Assembly: GCF_017641085.1 (NCBI RefSeq)
Contig: NZ_JAEPPI010000001.1
Location: forward strand, 1,541,421 to 1,605,420
Length of the DNA stretch: 64,000 nucleotides
DNA from: Gracilimonas sp.
GTDB lineage: Bacteria > Bacteroidota > Rhodothermia > Balneolales > Balneolaceae
Reading direction: 5' to 3'
Positions 43,008 to 50,180 of the stretch are shown piece by piece (within the stretch, counting starts at the first letter, position 1; every line of letters begins with the position of its first letter). The translations under genes and the position numbers were made by a program. Under the pieces are notes generated by a model that saw only the letters and a program-made list of their open reading frames with translations, did not search any database and was not told the DNA's origin.

Positions 43008-44618
43008 TCAATTCATTGATTTATAACGACTCTTTAGCCGCTCCATGGTCAGGTCGGCCGATAGTTCAAAAAAGTCATCCGGCCAGGGTTCCGTGAAGGC
43101 TCCACTTTCATCCAGTTTCATTTCCCGCACATGAGCCCCTCCCTCTTTATTTGATACATACAGGATGGCGATATCATCTTTAGAAATTCCTTGCTCTCCA
43201 TCAGAAGTATGATATTTGGTTACCTCCAGTTGCAGGGATTTAATGATGTGCTCACTATGGGTTTCCATTATGATGTTACGATTTGGCCTGAATGTATAAG
43301 ACAATAACCGACCAAATTTAGATTGCAGACCGGGGTGCAGATGAAGTTCAGGTTGTTCTATAATTATGTCATCGTTTTCAAACCTTGAAATTAATTCAAC
43401 TACTATCGGTAATAATTGACTTAATCCTGTCCCTACATCTCTAAGAGAAAGAATATGTCCGCTTATTGTATTTCTTAAAGCCAGGTTTTTAATTTCACGA
43501 TGGTCGTTAAGATTACTTTTAAATGTCTCTTGAACAAATTCAAGATTAAGATTCAACCTATCTTCCGAAGTAAGGATCATGTTTATGATTTCTCTATAAC
43601 TAGTTTCTTCGCCGGTTTCGTAATCTTCAAACCCAAAATCATCTTCTAATAAATTGTACCAGGCATTATCTTCAATATGTGTGCTGTTTACAATCCTTTC
43701 TGGTATTGCTCTAAGTGGCCCAAAATAGGAAGTCGTCCTAACTCTAAAAGGATAAATTTCGTTAAAAGGGTTAATAAAAAAATCATTGATAAAGTTATGT
43801 ATATCACTTTTTATAAGTTCTGATTCCCTTTCATTCCAGTTGTATATTTCACTAAAATTACCATCTTGTCGTATACGTAAAAAATCACCAGTAATTGAAA
43901 TTTCAGCGCTATCAATCAGCTTCTTTAGATTACTAATTTCTAAATGTAATAGATTCCCTGTTTCACTTTTCATGATGTTTTTATTTAACAAAGACATAAT
44001 TAATATCTCAGCCCCATCACTAAACTCTTTCAAATTTAAGTATGGCTTATTTTCATTATCCTGAGCCAATTTAAGTTTAGCTGTCTCAGGGAAATTAAAA
44101 TTCTCTTTTTCCACCCCATTATCACTTAATATTGATACTTCCCCTTTTATATCATTAAATAATAATTCAACAGATGTGATATAAGTTGCATCAAAGTTTT
44201 TAACGTCTATTTCAACCTCCCATTTTAAATCTCCTTCCCATTTAAAAAAGGCAAGATTTAAATCCGTTATTTGCGCTGTATTTAAGGTATTAGCTATTTC
44301 CCTAAAAATATCTCTATTTATATCTCCCTTAACTTTAATCTCTCTGCCAAATCTGAATTTACCACCTTCAGCACCATAGTTTATTATCTGATGAATACCT
44401 CCATAGTCTATTATTTCATCTCCTTCTTGCACCTCTATTAAATCTGATTGTTTATACTTAAAAAAGTGATGCACATACATCAGGCTTTTCAGTAAACTAG
44501 ACTTACCCGCATTATTAGTTCCAAAAATCAGAGTAATCGGTTTAATTATTATTTCTTGTCTGTCACTATAAGCTTTAAAGTTTTCAATTATATGTTTATT
44601 AAAGGATGTATCAATCAT
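43008..44618 (-). CDS. OLD/RecF-like AAA ATPase (AAA_15/DUF3696 type)
   Basis: 536 residues. Walker A GTNNAGKSS near 33-41 directly follows an N-terminal strand pair (ITLIFG). A long insertion with helices follows. The signature/Walker B region is near 412-440 (LRDVGTGLSQLLPIVVEL, then IIIEQPELHLHPGLQSKFGRLL), then METHSEHIIKSL. No TOPRIM domain follows, so it is an ATPase sensor/switch rather than an OLD nuclease. It is the first large gene of the minus-strand island and is coupled to the unknown gene at 41999-43000. Confidence 0.85.
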   Translation of the reverse strand: MIDTSFNKHIIENFKAYSDRQEIIIKPITLIFGTNNAGKSSLLKSLMYVHHFFKYKQSDLIEVQEGDEIIDYGGIHQIINYGAEGGKFRFGREIKVKGDINRDIFREIANTLNTAQITDLNLAFFKWEGDLKWEVEIDVKNFDATYITSVELLFNDIKGEVSILSDNGVEKENFNFPETAKLKLAQDNENKPYLNLKEFSDGAEILIMSLLNKNIMKSETGNLLHLEISNLKKLIDSAEISITGDFLRIRQDGNFSEIYNWNERESELIKSDIHNFINDFFINPFNEIYPFRVRTTSYFGPLRAIPERIVNSTHIEDNAWYNLLEDDFGFEDYETGEETSYREIINMILTSEDRLNLNLEFVQETFKSNLNDHREIKNLALRNTISGHILSLRDVGTGLSQLLPIVVELISRFENDDIIIEQPELHLHPGLQSKFGRLLSYTFRPNRNIIMETHSEHIIKSLQLEVTKYHTSDGEQGISKDDIAILYVSNKEGGAHVREMKLDESGAFTEPWPDDFFELSADLTMERLKSRYKSMN

Positions 44619-44677
44619 TATAATTTACATGTATATAATTCTCAAGGCACATAGTCTATCTATTTAAAATAACCTTA

Positions 44678-44809
44678 CTAGTCATCAAGCACGGCTCTAA
44701 AATACGATCGCGGTCTCGAAATCCTTTTGCCGGCTCCATTCCTAAAGGTGCCCTTTTTGGCGGACCAGTTTCTTCCGCGTCTGTAGTTCTTTTTTGAAAA
44801 TCCGGACAT
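44678..44809 (-). CDS. 43-residue strongly basic protein
   Basis: An ATG-started frame (MSGFSKKNYRRGRNWSAKKG ... RPRSYFRAVLDD) ending in TAG. Lys/Arg/Gly-rich with no hydrophobic segment, it looks like a nucleic-acid-binding peptide. It lies between the small gene at 44867 and the AAA ATPase, on the same strand. Support is the clean frame and biased composition only. Confidence 0.4.
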   Translation of the reverse strand: MSGFSKKNYRRGRNWSAKKGTFRNGAGKRISRPRSYFRAVLDD

Positions 44810-44866
44810 GATTATACTTAATTTTTTTGTAATTAATAATTCAAATTTCCGCCTAATTAATTGATA

Positions 44867-45127
44867 TTAATGGCCCATTTCTTCTTCAAATTCACTTTTC
44901 GTCAAACTTCTCGAAAGTTGAACAATGGGCTTCTCTACCGGCAATCCCTTTTCATCCAGTTCATCCCGGAACCCCACTATCTCAAATATGTAGAACGTGC
45001 TGGCATCTTTATTTCTTCGCACGTAATTCAGGCCACATTCTAAATAGTGTCTGCTCACCCCTAGTTCTTCACTCTTTTCAGGATTACCATTATAGGGTAG
45101 TCTGTTTGGGCTTCTGAATCGATTCAT
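44867..45127 (-). CDS. Small hypothetical protein at the head of the island operon
   Basis: 86 residues (MNRFRSPNRLPYNGNPEKSEELGVSRHYLECGLNYVRRN..., FYIFEIVGFRDELDEKG..., SLTKSEFEEEMGH). No family recognised. It is the first minus-strand gene next to the WYL regulator, reading away from it across an 82-bp region with nested palindromes, so it may be the first gene under WYL control. Confidence 0.5.
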   Translation of the reverse strand: MNRFRSPNRLPYNGNPEKSEELGVSRHYLECGLNYVRRNKDASTFYIFEIVGFRDELDEKGLPVEKPIVQLSRSLTKSEFEEEMGH

Positions 45128-45135
45128 AAATACTT

Positions 45136-45190
45136 AATGAGTCACTTGTTTTAGTTCATCACAATGATATACCTTTGTGGTGCACTCATT
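45136..45190. promoter_or_regulatory. Nested imperfect palindromes, candidate WYL operator
   Basis: Inner arms CATCACAA (45157-45164) and TTGTGGTG (45175-45182), one mismatch, with a 10-base spacer. Outer arms AATGAGTCAC (45136-45145) and GTGCACTCATT (45180-45190). The block occupies the divergent gap between the island genes and the WYL regulator (ATG 45210). Related WYL repressors bind such palindromes in front of their own genes. Confidence 0.5.
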
Positions 45191-45209
45191 CTGCACAGTT
45201 AAATATGTT

Positions 45210-46211
45210 ATGTCTGTAAATAAAAATGCACTGCTCCGTTACCAGGTACTGGATCGTTGTTTTAGAAACCCCGGCCGCAAGTTTTTTTGGCAAGACCTGC
45301 TTGCTGAAATAAACGAAGCACTGGAGGAGTATAATGGTCCGGAAAGCAAAATCAAAAGGCGTCAACTTTTTGATGATATTAAGTTTATGGAGAGTGATCA
45401 GGGATGGTCCATTCCCCTTGAAAGGCACAAAGACGGCCGAAAAGTATATTACAGATACTCAGATAAAGACTTCTCTATTTCAAATCAGCCTTTAAATGAA
45501 GATGAAAAAAATCAGATCGATGCTGCTATTTCTGTGCTATCAAGATTTGCGGGAGCCCCTCAGTTTGAGTGGGTTCAGGAAATGATACCTGTGCTCCAGG
45601 ATCGCCTAGGGCTTAAGCAAAGCTCACGGGAAGTAATCAGCATTGAGTCAAACATAGATCTTAAGGGTATAGAGTATCTTGGAACTTTATATGATGCCAT
45701 CGTTAATGAGTTGGTTTTAAAAGTTGAATATCAGAACTTTAAATCTGATGATAGCTTCGAACTCACTTTTCATCCTCATTTCCTGAAGCAATACAACAAC
45801 CGCTGGTTTGCATTCGGCCTGAATGAGGAATTAGATATCCAAACCTGGAACCTTGCACTAGACCGGATACAAAATATTGAGCAGACCCAATCTGTATACA
45901 TTCAATCAGATATAGACTGGAATGAATATTTCTTTGATATCATCGGAGTAACCCGCCCGGAAAATGGCAAAGTAGAAACGTTAGTATTGGAGTTTACCAA
46001 AGAACAGGCGCCATATGTAATTACCAAGCCCCTTCACCCTACCCAGAAACATGAGTCGGTAGATGGTAATCTCAGAGTGGAGATTGAAATAATACCTAAT
46101 TACGAATTGAAAACACTTATTCTTTCATTTGGGGAGAAGGTAAAGGTCTTAAAACCTCAAAGTATTAAAGAGAGGATTGATTCCAGAATCCAACTAATGA
46201 GAAAAGACTGA
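45210..46211 (+). CDS. WYL-domain transcriptional regulator
   Basis: 333 residues from ATG 45210 (an upstream GTG at 45177 falls inside the palindromes). The N-terminal winged HTH (about 1-80) is ALLRYQVLDRCFRNPGRKFFWQDLLAEI, then RRQLFDDIKFMES. The WYL/Sm-like domain (about 155-240) is LVLKVEYQNF, FHPHFLKQYNNRWFAFGLNE and WNLALDRIQNI, and a WCX-like C-terminal extension follows. Such proteins (BrxR/CapW group) repress or switch on phage-defence genes. It is transcribed away from the minus-strand island. Confidence 0.85.
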   Translation: MSVNKNALLRYQVLDRCFRNPGRKFFWQDLLAEINEALEEYNGPESKIKRRQLFDDIKFMESDQGWSIPLERHKDGRKVYYRYSDKDFSISNQPLNEDEKNQIDAAISVLSRFAGAPQFEWVQEMIPVLQDRLGLKQSSREVISIESNIDLKGIEYLGTLYDAIVNELVLKVEYQNFKSDDSFELTFHPHFLKQYNNRWFAFGLNEELDIQTWNLALDRIQNIEQTQSVYIQSDIDWNEYFFDIIGVTRPENGKVETLVLEFTKEQAPYVITKPLHPTQKHESVDGNLRVEIEIIPNYELKTLILSFGEKVKVLKPQSIKERIDSRIQLMRKD

Positions 46212-46296
46212 TTACTTACCAAATAACCGGCTCCACCAAGTCTTTTATTTGGTCCGGTTAGTAAGTGAAAATAAGCCCCACATAATTTATATCACC

Positions 46297-46341
46297 CAAA
46301 AAAAAAAAAAAGCCTGACCCGCTTTTCGCGAATCAGGCTTT
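46297..46341 (-). terminator. Terminator of tRNA-Asn
   Basis: On the minus strand, stem AAGCCTGA/TCAGGCTT (arms 46333-46340 and 46310-46317) is followed by a T-run of about 13. Confidence 0.9.
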
Positions 46342-46347
46342 GGTAAG

Positions 46348-46419
46348 CTCCCCGGGCTGGATTCGAACCAGCGACCAATTGATTAACAGTCAACTGCTCT
46401 GCCACTGAGCTACCGAGGA
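46348..46419 (-). tRNA. tRNA-Asn (GTT)
   Basis: 72 nt. Acceptor stem TCCTCGG/CCGGGGA (one G-T pair), D-arm GCTCAGTGGCAGAGC, anticodon stem GTTGA/TCAAT with loop CTGTTAA (anticodon GTT), T-arm GCTGG TTCGAAT CCAGC, discriminator G. CCA is not encoded. It is the only tRNA in the window and marks the right edge of the accessory block; I found no duplicated 3' end that would prove integration at it. Confidence 0.95.
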
Positions 46420-46457
46420 ATATTGTAGCTTTTTTTGACTTTATTTGTTTCAATAAA

Positions 46458-46480
46458 TAAAAAAGCCCCGTTGAAGGGGC
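46458..46480 (-). terminator. Terminator of truA
   Basis: On the minus strand, stem GCCCC/GGGGC with a 6-base loop is followed by six T, about 45 bases after the truA stop and before tRNA-Asn. Confidence 0.8.
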
Positions 46481-46523
46481 GACAAATATAAAGACATTAT
46501 CCGCCTACTTTCAACACTTTTCT

Positions 46524-47258
46524 TCACTTTTTATAGAAAACTTTCTGGAGCACCAATCCCGCCGCGGGAGCGGTATAAGTAGGTATTTCTGATTTGGGAT
46601 TTCTCAATGCCTCCTCAAATTGATCCAGCGTCATTTTATTCTGTGCTACACGCACCATTGTTCCGACCAAACGCCTTACCATATTCCGCAAAAACCGGTT
46701 GGCCCTGATGTGATATTTGATCACCTCTCCCTCTTCCTCAAACTCCGAAAGCTGAATTTCACACAGAGTCGTCATGTTATCCTCATTAAATTTTGAGAAT
46801 CCTTCAAAATCAAATTCACCCTTTAACAGAGCCGCACATTCTTCGAGTTTGGTATAGTCGACGGGTTGATTGAGCTGCCATGAATATCGCTCCTTAAGCG
46901 GCATCCATCTTTTTGTGATGGTGTATTCGTACTGCCGGCCGGTGGCATCAAATCGGGCATGGAAGTCACCCGCTACTTCCTCAATACCCGTGATCTGAAT
47001 TTCTTTCCCAATCAGCTTGTTTGCTTTATAGATCAGATCATCAGCATCAACGTGTTCAGGCAGATCTAAATGCGCCGTTTGCCCGGTGGCATGGACGCCG
47101 GCATCGGTTCTGCCCTGTCCGATTATGTCCATATCGGTTTGCAGAATCGTAGAGAATGCATCCTCAATGGTTTGTTCAACAGTAGGAGTATTGGGTTGAA
47201 TCTGCCAGCCGGAAAAATCGGTGCCGTCGTACTCAATCGTAAGTAGGTATCTTTGCAT
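46524..47258 (-). CDS. truA: tRNA pseudouridine(38-40) synthase
   Basis: 244 residues from ATG 47258 (MQRYLLTIEYDGTDFSGWQ, the usual TruA start); the frame continues upstream to 47348 but without similarity. The catalytic Asp lies in GQGRTDAGVHATGQ near 49-62. Other family motifs: FDATGRQYEYTI, FNEDNMTTLCEI and ANRFLRNMVRRLVGTM. It isomerises uridines 38-40 in the anticodon arm. It is divergent from guaC with 118 bp between. Confidence 0.95.
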   Translation of the reverse strand: MQRYLLTIEYDGTDFSGWQIQPNTPTVEQTIEDAFSTILQTDMDIIGQGRTDAGVHATGQTAHLDLPEHVDADDLIYKANKLIGKEIQITGIEEVAGDFHARFDATGRQYEYTITKRWMPLKERYSWQLNQPVDYTKLEECAALLKGEFDFEGFSKFNEDNMTTLCEIQLSEFEEEGEVIKYHIRANRFLRNMVRRLVGTMVRVAQNKMTLDQFEEALRNPKSEIPTYTAPAAGLVLQKVFYKK

Positions 47259-47376
47259 GCTTGCAATATATGAATGACTTTCAACATTCTTGAAATTAGA
47301 AATTACATATTCAGATTCGTCCCGAATTTTATCATCTTTGGTCAACAACAGAAGTCCGAAATCTTGAAGTTATATT

Positions 47377-48417
47377 ATGCGCATTGAGTTAGATATTAAG
47401 CTTGGTTTTAAAAACGTGATGATTCGTCCTAAACGCTCTACCCTCAAATCCCGCGCGGACGTTTCGCTGGAACGAACCTTTAAATTTCTGCATGCCAAAA
47501 AAGGCTGGACGGGTATCCCGGTTATGGCCGCCAACATGGACACCACCGGCACTTTCGAAATGGGCACGGCCCTGGCCGGGCATAAGATGTTCACCGCCAT
47601 TCACAAGCACTACTCCATCGAGCAATGGAAAGCTTTTTTAGATGCAGCAGATGAGTCCATCACCGAACATATCGCCGTTAGTACCGGAACCGGATCAGCG
47701 GATATGGAAAAACTCAATGCGCTGATGAAACGGTTTCCCCAACTTCGGTTTATCTGTATTGATGTGGCTAACGGTTATTCCGAGCACTTCGTGAAATTTG
47801 TGAAGAAAGTGCGGGAGAAATATCCCGATAAAGTAATCATAGCCGGCAATGTGGTAACCGGAGAAATGGTGGAAGAACTGCTACTGGCCGGGGCTGATAT
47901 TATAAAAGTGGGAATCGGGCCGGGTTCGGTTTGTACTACACGACTCAAAACCGGCGTCGGGTTCCCCCAGCTTTCAGCGATCATCGAATGTGCCGATGCC
48001 GCCCATGGGTTAGGCGGACAAATTATTTCTGACGGCGGTTGTAAATCCCCCGGCGATGTAGCCAAAGCCTTTGGCGGTGGTGCCGATTTTGTGATGCTCG
48101 GTGGCATGTTTTCCGGTCATAAAGAAAGCGGCGGCGAATTGGTTGAGGAAGATGGGGAGAAATTTAAAACCTTTTATGGCATGAGCTCTGAAACCGCAAT
48201 GGAAAAATACTCCGGCGGTGTGGCCGAATACCGCGCCTCGGAAGGTAAAACCGTGAAAGTGCCCTATCGCGGACCTGTAGAAGACACCGTTCAGGACATA
48301 CTTGGCGGAGTGCGATCTACCTGTACCTATGTAGGAGCCAAGAAACTGAAAGAGCTGACCAAACGCACAACCTTCATCCGGGTTCAGGAGCAGTTAAATG
48401 AGATGTTTTCTGAGTAG
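47377..48417 (+). CDS. guaC: GMP reductase
   Basis: 346 residues. An IMPDH/GMPR TIM barrel without CBS domains; catalytic Cys in [21 protein letters not shown] near 180-200. [31 protein letters not shown] and a C-terminal [17 protein letters not shown] are GuaC-like (GMP reductase rather than IMP dehydrogenase). It converts GMP to IMP with NADPH in purine salvage. A single gene, followed by a REP-like palindromic element. Confidence 0.92.
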   Translation: MRIELDIKLGFKNVMIRPKRSTLKSRADVSLERTFKFLHAKKGWTGIPVMAANMDTTGTFEMGTALAGHKMFTAIHKHYSIEQWKAFLDAADESITEHIAVSTGTGSADMEKLNALMKRFPQLRFICIDVANGYSEHFVKFVKKVREKYPDKVIIAGNVVTGEMVEELLLAGADIIKVGIGPGSVCTTRLKTGVGFPQLSAIIECADAAHGLGGQIISDGGCKSPGDVAKAFGGGADFVMLGGMFSGHKESGGELVEEDGEKFKTFYGMSSETAMEKYSGGVAEYRASEGKTVKVPYRGPVEDTVQDILGGVRSTCTYVGAKKLKELTKRTTFIRVQEQLNEMFSE

Positions 48418-48445
48418 GATTAACTTGGTGCTTTCTCAGGGCATA

Positions 48446-48558
48446 GCGATGCCGTGAACGACTCGCTTGCTTACTGGAATACACCTAATCCCCAACCACC
48501 ATCTTACTAGTGACATCTCTCTCTTCCAGTAAACAAGCGAAGGGGTTCAGCCCTTCGC
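48446..48558 (+). repeat. REP-like palindromic element, copy A (full)
   Basis: The head (CGATGCCGTGAACGACTCGCTT...) and tail (CAAGCGAAGGGGTTCAGCCC...) are inverted relatives. CGCTTGCTTACTGGAA near 48464 is the reverse complement of TTCCAGTAAACAAGCG near 48524 with one mismatch. The tail ends in a perfect hairpin CGAAGGG-GTTCAG-CCCTTCG (48538-48557). It lies between convergent guaC and DinB genes. Confidence 0.9.
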
Positions 48559-48569
48559 AGAAGTTTCAG

Positions 48570-49049
48570 CTACTCTTTATTCAACAACCGAAATATAATC
48601 GCCAGCTGGCCGGTATGATATGCGTTGTGTTCCAGAACCAGCAGAGCTTCGCGGAGTAGTGTTTGTCCATCTCCGTGCGGAATTTCAGCCTGAAGGTCAT
48701 TTTTGGGGTTCAGAATGAAATTCATCATTTCATTGCGTTCATCGAAAAACTGCTTTTTCAACTCTTCCCACTCTTCTTCACTGGCCGGGGACTGTTCCAT
48801 GGGCCAGTAATCATGAGGCCAGGTCATTCTCTCGTAATGGCTGTTTCGGCTGAAGTCCAGAATATCATATTGAGCTACGCGTAGATGAAAAAACTGCTCA
48901 TAGAAAGAGTACGGGAGTCCGGCCGGACGCTTACCTAAATCTTCAAATTCAACTTCCTCCAGTAAATCCTCAATTTTTATAAAGGCCTGGCCGCCTTCCA
49001 GCTGATGAATTAAATGTTCCCGCGTTACCCGCTCCGAGTGATGTTCCAT
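48570..49049 (-). CDS. DinB-family metal-dependent protein
   Basis: 159 residues. A four-helix DinB_2 fold with metal-ligand motifs: EQFFHLRVAQYDILD near 50-64 (His) and HNAYHTGQLAIIFR near 140-153 (two His). DinB-like proteins are often thiol- or mycothiol/bacillithiol-dependent transferases; activity here is unknown. The stop lies only 12 bases beyond copy A of the palindromic repeat. Confidence 0.8.
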   Translation of the reverse strand: MEHHSERVTREHLIHQLEGGQAFIKIEDLLEEVEFEDLGKRPAGLPYSFYEQFFHLRVAQYDILDFSRNSHYERMTWPHDYWPMEQSPASEEEWEELKKQFFDERNEMMNFILNPKNDLQAEIPHGDGQTLLREALLVLEHNAYHTGQLAIIFRLLNKE

Positions 49050-49126
49050 TAATTACTCTGGCTTTTGTTTGGTTTGAATTCATCCCTTAAATACATGTTA
49101 TGTGAGAATCATTCAACCTAAGCATT

Positions 49127-49198
49127 AAATCCCCAACCACCATCTTACCATCGACAACCCTCTCTTCCAGTACACAAGCGAGGGGGTTCAGCCCTTCG
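49127..49198 (+). repeat. REP-like element, copy B1 (tail half only)
   Basis: The middle and tail match copy A (CCCCAACCACCATCTTACCATCG, then the hairpin with one change, GAGGGGG); the head is missing. Confidence 0.85.
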
Positions 49199-49216
49199 AT
49201 ACTACATCAACCCACC

Positions 49217-49328
49217 ACGATGTCGTGAACGACTCGCTTGTTTACCCGAATACACATAACCCTCAACCACCATCTTACCATCGGCAATCATCTCTTCAGG
49301 TACAAAAGCGAAGGGGTTCAGCCCTTCG
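49217..49328 (+). repeat. REP-like element, copy B2 (full)
   Basis: Head, middle and tail are all present, in the same orientation as copy A; the arms are GCTTGTTTACCCGAA and TTCAGGTACAAAAGC. The perfect tail hairpin is kept. Confidence 0.88.
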
Positions 49329-49346
49329 ATACTATTTCAACCAACC

Positions 49347-49438
49347 GCGATGCCGTGAACGACTCGCTTGTTTACCGGAAACCATCACTCCCTAAATTAC
49401 TAATTCTCCACATACGACCATCTCTTCCTGCGCACAAG
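49347..49438 (+). repeat. REP-like element, copy B3 (degenerate tail)
   Basis: An intact head (to 49380) with a decayed tail (TCTCTTCCTGCGCACAAG) and no final hairpin. It ends about 110 bp before the transposase gene. The rest of the gap to 49549 holds no repeat. Confidence 0.7.
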
Positions 49439-49549
49439 TAATCAGTTCTATCTCTTTACGAAAGATGCCCCTTAATAAAGGTGAAAAATAAATTGTAAGG
49501 AATCTGCTTATAATCGCTCTAACAAGAGAGACGGAACAGAACCCGCATA

Positions 49550-49987
49550 ATGCCTAAAACCTATAACATGATCTGGGTACACATTGTATTCAGGACCAAA
49601 GAAAGTAAGCCCTGTCTCTCCTGGGAGATAAGAAATGCCGTATGTGACTTTATCAAGAAAGAGGGAAACCGAAGGGGATTCTTCGTTGATACCGTAAATG
49701 GAGTCAGAGACCATTTGCATGTGTTACTCAGGATCAGAACTACACAAACCGTAGCGGATGCTGTCAACTGGATTAAAGGAGCCTCATCTCGATGGCTCAA
49801 TTTACAATACAACTGGAAATATGGCTTTGAATGGCAGGAAGGATACGGCGTTTTCTCAGTAAGTATTGATGATATAAAAAAGGTCAGAGCCTATATCTAT
49901 AATCAGGAGAAACATCATAAATCCAAGACATGCATTCCTCAATTTGAAGAAACAGAATCTCGTACTCAACCAACCGAGTTGCCCTAA
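49550..49987 (+). CDS. IS200/IS605-like Y1 transposase (RAYT type)
   Basis: 145 residues, one Y1 HUH domain: IWVHIVFRTK at 8-17, HUH motif DHLHVLL (His55, His57), AVNWIKGASSRW near 71-82 and catalytic Tyr115 in VRAYIYNQEKHH. No TnpB or IS ends accompany it. Palindromic repeats of one family lie on both sides (three upstream, one downstream), as in REP-associated tyrosine transposases. The last codons and the TAA stop lie inside the head of repeat copy C. It probably mobilises or copies these repeats as single-stranded DNA. Confidence 0.88.
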   Translation: MPKTYNMIWVHIVFRTKESKPCLSWEIRNAVCDFIKKEGNRRGFFVDTVNGVRDHLHVLLRIRTTQTVADAVNWIKGASSRWLNLQYNWKYGFEWQEGYGVFSVSIDDIKKVRAYIYNQEKHHKSKTCIPQFEETESRTQPTELP

Positions 49988-50091
49988 ACGACTCGCTTAC
50001 TTACCCGAATACACCTAATCCCCAACCACCCACCATCTTACCATCGGCAACCATCCCTTCCGGTACACAAGCGAAGGGGTTCAGCCCTTCG
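49974..50091 (+). repeat. REP-like element, copy C (full, overlaps transposase stop)
   Basis: Head CGAGTTGCCCTAAACGACTCGC is a variant of the usual head; it carries the transposase stop (49985-49987). Middle and tail match, with an extra CCAC and the hairpin at 50072-50091. Confidence 0.88.
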
Positions 50092-50180
50092 GTAATTAAT
50101 CACCCAAAAAATTATGGATTTATATCGCCGTCAGATTGTTTAATTTCCGTCATATATATTAAACCTATTTTGACTATTCC

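Noticed and set aside
46348..46419. tRNA-Asn as attachment site of the 17.5-46 kb island
   Set aside because: The island lies on the 3' side of the tRNA, as expected for tRNA integration, but I find no copy of the tRNA 3' end near 17.5 kb, no integrase gene, and the tRNA terminator is intact between them.
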